Source: Hevea brasiliensis (lineage: Eukaryota; Streptophyta; Magnoliopsida; Malpighiales; Euphorbiaceae). From it: a stretch of 64,000 nucleotides of DNA. The stretch covers positions 3,598,288 to 3,662,287 of the forward strand of contig NC_079510.1 in NCBI RefSeq assembly GCF_030052815.1. The letters are read 5' to 3'. Shown here in pieces: positions 36,553 to 47,825 of this stretch. The notes under the pieces are model-generated. The model did not search any database. It was given only the letters and a program-made list of their open reading frames with translations, and was not told the DNA's origin. Each line of letters opens with the position of its first letter. Within the stretch, counting starts at the first letter, position 1. A program made the position numbers and the translations under genes.

Positions 36553-37073
36553 TGTAAAATAATTCTTAATAGATCATAACAATCATAGACATAAGATTCA
36601 ACCATTTCCCTAATAATGGATCTTGAATAAATAAATTTTGACAGATATAGAAAGTGTATCTGATGCGGAGTTTAATTGAGCCATGCTAATAATTGAGAGA
36701 GATTCTTAAATTCAATAAACTGATTTCTCCCTCTTGACCCTTCTTGATTCATACACAAAACTTTAGTGATGCAAGACTTTCTTGAGATGACCTTAATATC
36801 TCTGACTTTATGAAAGAGAATGTGTGTGACTTTATATGTAGAGAAAGGACCAGCTTATATATATATATATATATATATATATTTAATACTTAATCTGGTA
36901 TATCCATCAAGTATCCTTATACGATAAGAATTAGAATTTACTTTAATTAAAGTAATCATTGTATGATTAGGATTTATATTAATTAAAATAAACATCAAAT
37001 AATATTGGGCTACATTAAAGAAATTGATTTTGGCCCATGTGGTAATATTAATTACATGATAAAATCTTATACA
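36553..37073 (-). repeat. Copia 5' LTR
   Basis: 521 bp; on the plus strand it starts TGTAAAATAATTC and ends CTTATACA, giving short inverted ends (TGTA...TACA). Contains an AT run at about 36857-36881. No second copy in the window. Confidence 0.7.
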
Positions 37074-37407
37074 TAGGCCTTCAAAATATCCAATTTCAAA
37101 GCTACAATAAAATAATGAACAATCTCAAACCCAATTAAGAAATTATTAGCAATACTGTGACCCATAACAAATGAACTCTGATTGTGAGAGATAATATCGG
37201 GCAAAATAAGCTTGAGCAGTTAGCCAACATTTTAGAAACCAATTTGTAGAGTACGTTATATAAAGAAATAGGATGGAGATCACCCATTGTTTCCGGCATC
37301 TTCTTCTTGGTAATTAACACAATGGATGTATCATTAAAACCAATTGGAAAGGCACATAAAAAATAAAATGCAAGCAACCAGTGGAAACGTCCCAACCATG
37401 AGGGTTA
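37074..37407 (-). pseudogene. L1 LINE: reverse transcriptase fragment
   Basis: Contains [20 protein letters not shown], then [20 protein letters not shown], then [14 protein letters not shown] wording after a frame change, and ALKLDILKAY, at which point the Copia LTR begins. These are standard plant L1 RT blocks. The 5' part of the LINE is missing. Confidence 0.75.
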
Positions 37408-37510
37408 TGTTTTAATTTTTAAATTAAATGTGGTCCATTATTTTCCCATAAGTTATAACATTTAATTTATAACCTTCACTCCCCATGAGTTACAATCTTT
37501 AATACCTATG

Positions 37511-37605
<95 letters not shown>

Positions 37606-38179
37606 GAATTAATTTTTGTTCAAAATTTTTACTTAATTAATTTTATTTAAATAAATTATCTTTTGTTTCAAGAGTAACTTTTTAAATTAATTTAAGGCAA
37701 AATCATTTAAAAATATATATTTTTTATTTTTTTATGCATAAATTAATTGTAGTTTATGTAATTATTTTATTTAGAATATAGTAATATTATTTTATTTATA
37801 AAAATAATTTAAAATTTACTGATGCTATTGGTCAAATAAATTGGGTGACACTATATTCTAACCAATTTGATAAAATTATAAACTTGAGCTATTTTAACAT
37901 TTGATTCATTAACCAAATTATTGTATATATTCAATTTTTGTTTTGGCTTCAACTAATGTTTTCAATTATTCTTACTTGTACTCAAAGTTTTGATGTAATT
38001 CTATTTTTTTATGTATGAGAATATAATTATTTAACTAAAACTGGAAAATAATTCAATATAAAAAAGTAAATAAAAAGGGAATTGAAAAAAAATAATTGCT
38101 AACCCCCTTATAGCGAAGACTAGAAAGGTAGCTTTCAATTTTTTTGGGGAAAATTATATTAACGATATAAAATAGTACA
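37408..38179. other. AT-rich spacer with a long AT microsatellite
   Basis: An AT run of about 90 bp at 37514-37603, then AT-rich sequence up to the Ogre LTR start. No gene seen. Confidence 0.7.
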
Positions 38180-40512
38180 TGTCGACACCATATTTTGGCC
38201 GATCCCCAAAATCAATAAAACTTTGAAACCGATCCCCAGTACTAAGTCTCCTTTGACAGCTAACTACATTTCCGATCTCTCTTTGCTAGACAATCACATT
38301 TCCGATCTCTCCTCACAAAGAATTGAGTCGATGCTAAATCCTCATCAGTCAAAGCCTTACCGGTCTATTAAATCACTCACTGATACCTCAAACCCATTGT
38401 CGAATCTCCTGACTAGTCAAGTATATTCCTGATCTCTTTTGACAAACGAAATGAACTGACCAGTTTTATTGCCGATCTCCCTTAGGAATAATCAAAGGTT
38501 CCATTCCAGTTCAATGATGATCTCGATCTTGAATGTTCAAGCCAATTTTAATCAAGTTCCGTTTAACGTTGGTTCTCTACCGATCTTATGCTCATTGTGT
38601 TTTCCGATCTCTCACACTTAGGTTAATAATCACTTTCAGATATTCAAACAATCAAGTGTTTAATAATTTAGAAACTTTCCGATCATAGTCATTCATCGAA
38701 CAAAAGAGGCATTCCATTTCATTTCATTTCAAAATTTGTACAAGTTATTCAGCTGGAGGATCACCCCCAGCCTGATCTACATTTTGTCCGTCTTCTCCCT
38801 CACCCTCAGCCTCCTCTTCACTATCCTCACCCTCGCCTCCGGGAGCCAGGTCGACCATCCAAGAGAAGTCCTTCTCTGGGTAACGCTTCTGGAGTTCGGC
38901 CAAGAGATCCTTGTGAGCATTCACATAAGCACCGGCTATTCCTGTCACCATCTCTTCATCTTTTGCCTTAAGCTCCTCAGTAAGGTGAGCGACCTGAGCA
39001 GCTTCATTGGCCCGGAGCGCCTGGACTTCTCCGAGAGCATGATCCCTTTCAGCCAGAACATGAGCCTGCTCGGCTAGCTTATCCTCGTAAAGTTTCATCT
39101 GCCCCTCGATGTCGGATATATAGTTCTGAGCGGATAAGAGTTGGGATCGAAGGGAAGCCACTTCCTGACTCTTCTTCTCGACCTCCTTACCCAGGCGGTG
39201 GGCCTTTTCCCGGACTATGTGCTGGTTCACCAGGCACTCTACATTCAGACTCATGGATCAGGTCAGGATGTCGTCAAGATTGTCCGGAGACAGTCTGTCC
39301 CGATCCTCCCGAAGGCAGATGGAAGACCCCAAGACTTTGGCAAAACCTGGGTTCTCCCGAACAGTCCGGTTCTTCTCCAGGGAAGCGATAAGCACTTGAG
39401 CGCCACGAAGAGGGGGCCTCGCAGAAGGTTGAGAAGGACCCCCTTCTGTGCTTGGAGCAACTGGAAGAGGTGGAGGCGACTCTTCTCGTCGAGGAGGAGA
39501 TTGGACAGCTTCTGCGATCGGCAGTCCCGAAGGTCGAGGCGGGCCTCCTTGTATCTCCCCAGATTCATGGCCGGGTGTTTGAAGCAGTTCCGAACGCTAC
39601 ATCTCTTTCACCTTCCGGGAAATCTCTCTTTCTTTCTTCCGCTTCCTGGAACCCTCACCACCCGCCATACCTGCACAAAGAAGAGGTCAGTGAGATCGCT
39701 AAGGTCCTAAGATCTGAGATGTAGAAAATACCAATGCCGAGGTCAGAGAGCAGAAGTTCGCGATCTTGGCCGGTGATCAGCTGTATGGTCCAATGGTGCA
39801 GCTCGGCAGTCACCGCATCTAAACAGGAGAACTTCTAAGTGGCCGCCTGATTCTTCAGTTCCATCACTATTAGGCTTTCCTCCTTGTTCAGGGTAATACG
39901 CTTCGGAATCAAGGGCCCCTGGTGCCACCAGCTACGGGGGAAGTCCTCAAAGCAGTTCGAATTTTTGCTCCTCAGAATGAAGAAGCGGTTCTTCCAATTC
40001 TTAAGGGAGGAGGGCAGATCGGTAAAGAGCCCACAATGAGGCTTCGCCTGAAAGAACCAGTGCTCATCGTCCTTTCGGCGAGTTAGCCTGTGCAGTTCGG
40101 CGAACACCTTTACCGTAGGACTGATTCCCTTAGCTCAACACAGGCCTCAGAAGGCTACTAAGATCCGCCACGAGTTAGGGTGAACTTGAGCAATGCACAC
40201 TCGGTGATATTTTAGGACCTCCTTGAAGAAGTCGTCCAGAGGGAACCGAAGACCGGCCTTTAACTGTTCCTCGTATACCATAACCATGTCATTCTCTTCA
40301 AAGAAGTGATCGGCTCGGTGATCGCCGTGACACCGGATAAGTTCGTACGAATCAGGACGAATATTGTACTCCTGGCTGAACGACTGCAAATTGGTTTCTT
40401 GAAGGACCGATGGCAACTCGTCCATAGAAAGATTCTCCCTCCCTGAAGAAGGTGCATGCCTTGATGGTGCGATCCGCCCCCGAGCTAGAACGGAAACCCT
40501 AGGAGGTTCTGG

Positions 40513-40517
40513 TTGTG
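40513..40517. repeat. Athila target duplication, left
   Basis: TTGTG, repeated at 55097-55101. Confidence 0.9.
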
Positions 40518-42134
40518 TGATGCGTCCCTACCGCAAGTGCACGGGTCGTACAAGTAGTATAGAAAAGATATCGATCCCAAGAGGAGTCGTGTTAATGATT
40601 GAATTTTTGATATAAAAGTTGACTAAATCGAAGTATTTATAAAATTAAAGTAATGAATTGATGGGTAATGGAGCGTGAAATCTATATGTGCAAAATCAAT
40701 ATTCTATTCAACAATGTATTGCATTAAACTAAAATTGCATTGAATTGAAATAAGCAAGTTCAAATATGGCAATATTGAAAATGGCAAGCAATTAAATTCA
40801 GTTGAAAATTAACAATGGTAAAAAGGCGATTCCGGAGTTCGGGATTTCATATTCGAGCTATTTTGGGATTTAAATTGGTTATCCAATTTATGAAACTTAT
40901 GGGTTTTAATGAGATTAATTCTTAAATCCTTTGAATTCCGTTTCGAGTGAGACAAAGAGTGCCTTAATCAAACTAATCCTACTTTCGTGGAGTTAGAATT
41001 AATTAAGACCCATTAAGTTCTTTAATTAATATGTGAATCCTCTTAATCCTTAGCCTATTTCTAGGTCTAAGTTAATTAAGTCCAATTTCTTGATTATCTA
41101 TCACAAGGCCTTCTCCTTTCGGTGCTTCAACCATGGATTAAGAACATCACTTAATGGGATCCTACACTAAGCATGTCATTAAGTATACAAGAAATGAATA
41201 AAACTCATTGAGACCACAAAATATGGATTACCCAATCAAGATCCACAAAATATCTCAAATATTACAACCCTTACTCCAGAATCAAAAGTAAACTACTCAC
41301 TATCCATAATGCTTACAAGATATGATGAGTTTAAATGGAAATAAAGCTTTAATCCAAGCTAAGAAGTAAGAAATTAAACACTAGAAATGTAGAAAAGTGT
41401 AAGGAAAGAAAGAAATCTGCAAATCTTGGTTGAAAATGGTGTGGAAGGTGAAGGTGACTCTTCAAATTCTGCTCAGCCCCTCCTTTCCTTTTCTCCTCCT
41501 TGTCTCCTTCTAAAATGGGAAAATGAGACTCTTTATAGCATTTTTCTGACATGGAGCCCTAAAATGGTATGTTCTAGGAGGAATTATTTGAGGGAATCTC
41601 CTGCCAGCTCATTAATGAACTATTCATGGGACTGCATAAGTGGACTGCATAAGTTATGCAGTCCCTTATGCAGTTTTCGGCTGGTTCTGGGTCACTTATG
41701 CGAAGCTGCATGACTTAGTGCATAGGTTATGCACAATTTCGTGAATGTGCATAAGGGAGGCGAGAATGTGCATAAGCTATGCAGTCTCCTTATGCACATT
41801 TCGGCTGGTTCTGGAACAGTGATCTTTCTCCTTATGCAGATCTGCATAGCTTATGCGGCAAGTTATGCACAGTTTGGTCAATGCATATTTCAGCTTGAAA
41901 ACTTGTTTTTGGCATCTTTGGCTGTAGAAAACACTCCTTAATGGCAAAATTCTCTTCAGTCTTTCAAAAATACCATTTTTCCTACAAAACAAAGTAAAAA
42001 TTACAAATTAATGCAAAATTGACAACTATGAAAAACTAACTAATTAACTAATGAAATTAGCTAAAAATGACTAATAATCAAATAAAAAGGGTTATAAAAT
42101 TAGACCTAAATGACTATGCAAAATGTATGCATCA
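40518..42134 (-). repeat. Athila 3' LTR
   Basis: Starts TGATGCGTCCC and ends TGTATGCATCA on the plus strand, so the ends are TGATGC/GCATCA inverted repeats. It includes palindromic TGCATAAG modules at about 41630-41880. The small open frames here (for example 41426-41713) are not genes. Confidence 0.95.
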
Positions 42135-42149
42135 AATACCCCCAAACTC
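42135..42149 (-). other. Athila polypurine tract
   Basis: The minus strand reads GAGTTTGGGGGTATT directly before the 3' LTR. Similar CCCCCAAACTCA segments recur at about 42842 and 43726. Confidence 0.75.
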
Positions 42150-43876
42150 AAACTTTTGCTTGTCCTCAAGCAAACTTTAGAATGTGATGCAAAGTTTTTA
42201 GGGGTGCCTTATCCAAAGAGCTATGAAAATTACCTATTAAAGTAACTAAACACACCTTTAGCCATACCAACAATCCATATACCCATCCTTCAAAATGCAA
42301 AGAACTTAATGCTTATCCAAGCTTCCATCGCTTAGCCATCAAGTCAATTATCATTCAAAATCCCCAAACCAACCAATCAAAAGAGAGAGAGTCATGCTCA
42401 AAAGGAATTCTAGAACAATCAATAGTCAAAATGTCTCAATATAGAGTGATGGAATTGAATGAATGAATGGATAGTTTTCCAATCCCATAGGCAAATTCCC
42501 TACTCCTATCTCCACTAATGTAGCAAGTACTATCAAGAGATCAAAGGTCTTTTTAGGGATGTAACGGGGCCATGGGATTCAAAAAGAGGCTAAAAAGAAA
42601 AATGGGTAAAAAGTATTCAAAGCATGAGAATATGTTGCAATTTTGAAACATAAGGTACACTTTATTATATCTTTTTCTCTTTTCTTTTTATATATATATA
42701 TATATATATAGGAGAGAGAAATACACAATGAGGATTGTCAAGTGCTAGCATAGTTTACAAAACACATAAAAATGGAGGGACATTTTGATACTTTAACTTG
42801 TATTTTGCATTTTCTTTTGATGATTGTCCCTAAAAATGCCACCCCCAAACTCATTTCTTTTAATACTTTGGGTGGATTTCTTTCATTTTGAATGACAATG
42901 GTGAAAAGCACATATACTAGCACTTTTACAAGGTGACAAGCATTTCTTCTCCCTTTTATTGTATTTTTTCTTTTCTTTTTTTTTTATATTTTTTTTTATG
43001 TACCTAATATTATGAATAATTATTCTCATGAAAAGGGTTGGAGTGTTTGGTTCATTAGCTAGGTAGTAATAAGGATTTCAAGAAAAATTAGAGATAAAAA
43101 GGCTCAAAGGGGTTTGCAAGGGTTTATTTTAATTGGGAAAAAGGGCCAAAGGTTTAAAATGAGAAGGTTTTAAATCAAAGAATGCCTAATCATATCTCTC
43201 TTCAAGTACAAGCTGGTATTTCGCCTTGAAAGGTTTAGAAAATTTGTTCTAGGATTGGTGAGACATCATTTGACTACCTTTTATCCCATAATTCCCTCTA
43301 AACACTTTCATCTCTAAATGACTAGTTGGGTGGCTTTTTGGCTAAGAAGATATAGGCAAGGGATAGACACTTCAAAACCTTGCACCTTTTAGGAAACCTT
43401 CAATCCACAAACCCAACTAAAAGGTGAGTCAAGTCACTCTCATAGGCACATTTTCAATACTCAAGGGATTTGGCAAAAGAATTTAATGCATGATGCATGA
43501 TTCCTAAAAATGAGTAATGCATTAACTAAATGGAGGAAGTCTATTTGTATGCAATGTGTACAATTTCTAAGTGATGTATAATGTGTGTGTAAATGTGTAA
43601 TGAATATGTATGTATGGATGTATATGTAAAATATTTACAATATATGTAAATGAAATGGGATGAGATGTTCCTATACTCAAAATGTGAAAAATGAAGCAAA
43701 AATTAAGCAAAAATCAGAATGTGCACCCCCAAACTCAAAATTGGACATTGTCCTCAATGTCTCATGCAATGTATTAGCAAAAGTCAAAGCAAATAGTAAT
43801 TACCAGGAATTGTAAAGATTAAGAGCAAGAAGAAAGTGTTACTGTATGTAGCAGATGAGAATTCAAGATAAAGGAT
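42150..43876 (-). other. Athila 3' non-coding region
   Basis: No coding frame. Includes a short TA run (about 42690-42711), poly-T tracts near 42960-43000 and two extra polypurine-like segments (about 42842 and 43726). Confidence 0.6.
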
Positions 43877-44105
43877 GCATAAGAAACCGCATAGGTCATG
43901 CAGAGTTAAGAGTCATGCAGACATGTGCATAAGTAAGGTGCATAAGCCGTGCGGTCGCATAAGAGGCAATATATGTTGCATAGGCTATGCAGATGATTGC
44001 ATAAGGGAATACAACCTGCAAAGGTCGCATAAGTAGCAGAAAGGGTTGCACAGGCTGTGCAAAACAGTTGCATGAGGAAATTCATAGCCTGTGCAGTGTA
44101 TACAA
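43877..44105. repeat. Dispersed TGCATAAG modules near the Athila 3' end
   Basis: Irregularly spaced GCATAAG/TGCATAGG words (for example 43876, 43926, 43938, 43978, 43999, 44027) with rearranged spacers. They look like a decayed version of the 46263-47033 array. Confidence 0.6.
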
Positions 44106-44380
44106 AAGCTGCTGCATGGGAATTGGCAAGGGAAATGTACAACCAGCAGTAGAAGTATTGAAATATATACAGAATATGGTCAAATATGTACAAAAGGGCA
44201 ATAAGTGCAATGAAAATTAAAGAAGACTAATGTAATAGCTATTCAATAAAACTTCAAAAAAAACAGAATTTAAAACAAATGAATTCAAAACAAACAAACA
44301 TAATTTGAAACAAACTATAAATGTTTGAACATATTTACAAAGAAAAGGTCCTACAAGATTGAACAAAAGTAAAATAGAAG

Positions 44381-45965
44381 CTAATCTATGTCTATTGTTT
44401 TGCCTTTGTCCAAGGATGTTGCTAAGGGGCTGGTGGCTGCTGCTGGCTGTCGAAAGGATGGTGCTGGAGGAGGTGATGGAGGTGGGGGTGGCATACCCAG
44501 AAAGATCATGAGTTGCTTCACCATCTCCTTCAATTCTTTCTGCTTGTCCCTGGTTTCCATGACAAGGTCAAATAGCTGATCATGACGATCCTTCAGTGTA
44601 TCAAGACCAGTGTCAAGCTTCCTATCCACAAAGAAGATATCATCACTAAGCCTTTCAAGATAGGTGAATAAGGCTTTAGTGTTGAATGCAGGAGGTGCTG
44701 TGGATGAGGAAGGTTCAGCTGTAGGAGGTATGGGCTGAGCAGAGGCTGCTGGGATGTCCTGTGCAGGCTGAGGGGGTGGGGTAGGTGTAGTAGGGTGCTG
44801 TGGGACGGATGGGAAAGCTTGGGTTTCTGGTTGTGCAAGGCCTGGTTCCACGCAGGTGGGCGATATCAAAATATGACAAATTGAACCCTGTTTTGGTTAA
44901 GTGTGCAGTATCAAAATATGAAGTGTCCTCAAGTGCTGGTATTGAGTGCTCTGCAGGATTAAAACCAAAATGCTTGGCTATGACAGTGATAAGCCCACCC
45001 AAAACAATGTCACCTATGGATTTGGTGGCAATATGCAGCACATGCTCACAAAAGAAATAACCAGGAGAAACTTTAACTTTGTGAAATGCACACCATAACA
45101 TAAAAAGTTCAGATTTTCCCACAGCACCAGAACTAGTCCCTCTGCCCAATATGGTGCTAGCCATCAGCCTATGAATAAACCTAAGTGCAGGGTCAAGTAT
45201 TTGGGATGTTTTTGATCTTCCAGCAGAGAAAGTTTGAGGTTGGTTTGTGATGATTCTCCAAAATTAGGCAGCATTCCAAATACCCTTGTTGGCTACCTCT
45301 ACTCCAGTATGTGGTACTCTAAATAACCCATCAATTGCAAAACCAAAAATGCTATGAAATTGGTCTAATGACAGTTCCCTATTTTGCCCCAAGCATCTAA
45401 ATTTCATAATTGGCTTATGGTCTACATCATGCAAGTTGAGGGTAGCAGAGAATGAAGAAATAAACTCCAAAACTAGAATTGGATAAACTATCTCCTGCTT
45501 ATGCACAAATTCTGTCCAACCCATACCATCAAGATATGTAACTACATTGTCAAATAAACCAAGAGATTGTAAAGCATCAGCAGATATATACCTAGTGGGT
45601 TGTACGTTCCTATCCTTAAGTCGCTTAAAAGCTGCTTTTTGAATCGTATCAGGGAGAGGCCAGGGTAGCTTTGATACAAGTGAGGCTGCCGAAATTGTCT
45701 TTTTGCTGGAAGAGGGTCTAGAGGCTGGAGCTTTTGGCTTTTTGGGTGGCGGTTCCGACAATGGGGTGGGTGGGTCTTTGCGTTTGGACAGAGGAGGGGC
45801 AGACGACATGGGACGCACATATTTTGACCGGATTTTGCGTTTGTATGTGGTTGGGGGAGGTGGTGGGGGTGTCGCTTGTGGAGGAGAATTGGGAGTGGGG
45901 TGTATCGATGACAGTGGTGAAACTTGGAGAGGGGAAGCGGGGCGGGAATGTGGAGGGGACTCCAT
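44381..45965 (-). pseudogene. Athila env-position ORF (ATHILA ORF-1 family-like), broken
   Basis: The first frame (45965-45264, 233 residues) has a Pro/Ser-rich basic start (TYKRKIRSKYVRPMSSA; SKRKDPPTPLSEPPPKKPKA), then a domain with RLKDRNVQPTRYISADALQS, LGLFDNVVTYLDGMGWTEFV and MKFRCLGQNRELSLDQFHSI, like plant PF03078 proteins. After a stop (45264) and a shift it continues at 45164-44869 with two similar SYFD(T/I)AHL segments, and after another shift ends (44869-44381) in a Pro-rich segment, a coiled coil (ALFTYLERLSDDIFFVDRKL) and DKGKTIDID. No signal peptide or clear transmembrane helix, so calling it envelope would be wrong; its role is unknown. Confidence 0.7.
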
Positions 45966-46262
45966 TGCCGATGGAGAAGATGGGAGAGATAAGGGTGAAA
46001 GAAGAAAGTGTAGGGAAATTTAGGGTTTTCGTGAGGAAAGGGCTAGTGGAGAAGAAGGGAGAGAGATGGTGAGAATGCCGGAAGGAATAGAGGTTGAAGG
46101 ACGGTCGTGGGGAGAAGAGTCGGGAAGTGGAGGTGGGAATTTGTGTTTGCCGAAAATGAATTTGAATCGGGTTTGGAAGAGACTGCATAAGGGGAAAATG
46201 ATTTATGCATAACCTGTGCACTCTTTTATACATGTTTCAGAATGATTTAAACTTCAGAGAAA

Positions 46263-47033
46263 TGGCTTATGCACAAGTGCATAGGTCATGCACTGTCCTT
46301 ATGCACTGTTCGGCAGGTATTTGAGTCTTGGGTTGGTGGTCATGCAGTTGTGCATAAGTCATGCACCTTCCTTATGTATTTTTCGGTGACTTTTGAAATT
46401 TTGGGAAGCGAAGTCATGCGGGAGTGCATAAGTTATGCACCTCTCGGCAGAATTGATTTTTTAGAAAATCGGGTCATGCAGAAGTGCATAGGTCATGCAC
46501 TCTGCTCATGCACTGTTCGGCAAGTGTGGAATTTTCTGAATTTTGGTCATGCAGAAGTGCATAAGCTATGCACTCTGCTTATGCACTCTTCGGTGGGTTT
46601 TGAAATTCAGAATCTTTGGTTATGCAGAAGTGCATAAGCTATGCACATTGCTTATACAGGTCTCGACAACTTTTGGAATTTTCTGATTTCTGGTCATGCA
46701 GACGTGCATAGGTCATGCACTCTGCTTATGCACCCCTCGGCAAATTTGAATTTTTGGATTTTTGGTTATGCAGAAGTGCATAAGTCATGCACTCTGCTTA
46801 TGCAAACTTCGGCAGAGAGAGAAAATGAAGGATTTGAGGTTATGCAAATGTGCATAGGTCATGCACTCTGCTTATGCAAGTTTCTAAAGATGTGAAATTT
46901 GACAAAATTAGGCTATGCAGAGTTGCATAAGCTATGCACTCTCCTTATGCACTTTGCAATATGAATGAAAATGGCAAGAATTGTGGTTATGCAGGATTGC
47001 ATAAGCTATGCAGTTGCTTATGCACAATTCAAC
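46263..47033. repeat. Minisatellite of 73-bp palindromic units in the Athila
   Basis: Eleven units begin near 46263, 46338, 46412, 46472, 46545, 46618, 46692, 46764, 46838, 46911 and 46985, i.e. 72-75 bp apart with one 60-bp unit. The conserved half of each reads like GGTCATGCAGAAGTGCATAA then a second half with CTTATGCAC; the other half is AT-rich, often beginning TTCGGCA. Within a unit GTGCATAAGC and GCTTATGCAC are 10-bp inverted repeats. A looser unit lies at 46180-46230. Open frames across it are a by-product. Confidence 0.9.
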
Positions 47034-47040
47034 AAGATTA

Positions 47041-47825
47041 AGATTGCAATGGAACATGAATTGCAAATGTGAAAAATACCCTAGAATGAGGAAATATAAT
47101 TCTATGAAGCATAAACCATGAGAATTTTCACCAAAAACACATTAATATATACAAAGTTCATCAAAAATGCATCACACAAGAATGTAGACATGGATCCTAC
47201 ATAAAAGACCTTTGAGAACTATGCCATTTTGACTCAAATTCTGCAAATCAACATTTAGCACATAAAACTCCATAAAAATCTGCATAAAGTTGCATCTAAC
47301 CACAAATGAGAAATGAACTCTCCAAGTTTTGCCAAGAAGATGCAATATTGTCCACCTTGAATTCCACAACCCAAGTAATCTCAAAACTACAAAAATGACC
47401 AACTTACCACCATATTAGCATTAAAAGCACATATACTTAAAAGTCACACACCCCACCTCACCAAAAACACAAGCCATGTGCTGCAGATTTCACTTTTTGC
47501 TGCAGATTTCATTTTTCCTCTCTGCATAAACCAGGTAGCAGACCCTGCACAGATTATGCAGCAAAAACCAATCAGTTTTTGGGAAAATTTGAAGGACAAA
47601 ATTTTCAAGTTAAGAATCACTTCCCCATCAGTTTACCAGCCTTTCTTCTTTGAATTACATCTACAAGGGACAAGATTTAACAATGTCAAAAATTGAATTT
47701 GGGGAGATTTAAGATAAAACAAAATCAATGGAAATGAAAGTAAATTAGCAAAAGCAAAATAAAAGGACTTGGGATGCCTCCCAAGAGGGCTAATTTATAG
47801 TCCTTAGCTAGACTCTTCATGAATT
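47041..47825 (-). other. Athila spacer between integrase and minisatellite
   Basis: Non-coding. Small open frames on both strands (47172-47402, 47478-47696) show no domain. Confidence 0.5.

Larger units (their letters stand above)
30466..37073 (-). mobile_element. Copia LTR retrotransposon, 3' end deleted
   Basis: Minus-strand Ty1/copia element: 5' LTR 36553-37073, primer site 36531-36550, a leader of about 1.9 kb that contains the TRIM pair, then gag, protease, integrase, reverse transcriptase and part of RNase H. No left (3') LTR is present before the sequence switches to LINE at about 30465. The right edge lies within the L1 reverse transcriptase frame, showing insertion into the LINE. 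Confidence 0.75.
24378..37407 (-). mobile_element. L1-type LINE, fragmented by nested insertions
   Basis: Four minus-strand pieces fall in the correct L1 order when read leftward: reverse transcriptase (37407-37074), late RT/connector (30465-30109), zinc-binding RVT plus start of RNase H (27186-26300), and end of RNase H with a poly-A tail (24745-24378; poly-T at 24380-24395 on the plus strand). Between them lie a Copia element, a small LTR element and an AT-rich block. Several hundred residues between the first two pieces are missing, as is the left LTR of the Copia element, so a deletion spans that junction near 30465. Confidence 0.72.

Noticed and set aside
38180..38720. Interpreting this as the 3' end of a separate minus-strand transposon
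   Set aside because: The TG start, agreement with the 1868 border, and the Ogre primer site beyond 58737 fit one plus-strand LTR better; kept as an alternative in the first finding.
41426..41941. Small frames in the Athila LTR, repeated at 54399-54903
   Set aside because: Present in both LTRs as non-coding sequence, rich in the TGCATAAG module; no domain and no selection evident.
46269..46895. Plus-strand frames of 122 and 84 residues with repeating peptide words
   Set aside because: They are translations of the 73-bp minisatellite and antisense to the element; the period is not a multiple of three, so no continuous repeat protein exists.
46263..47033. CRISPR-like regular repeats
   Set aside because: Plant nuclear context, the repeats are diverged and the 'spacers' are themselves related, so this is a minisatellite.
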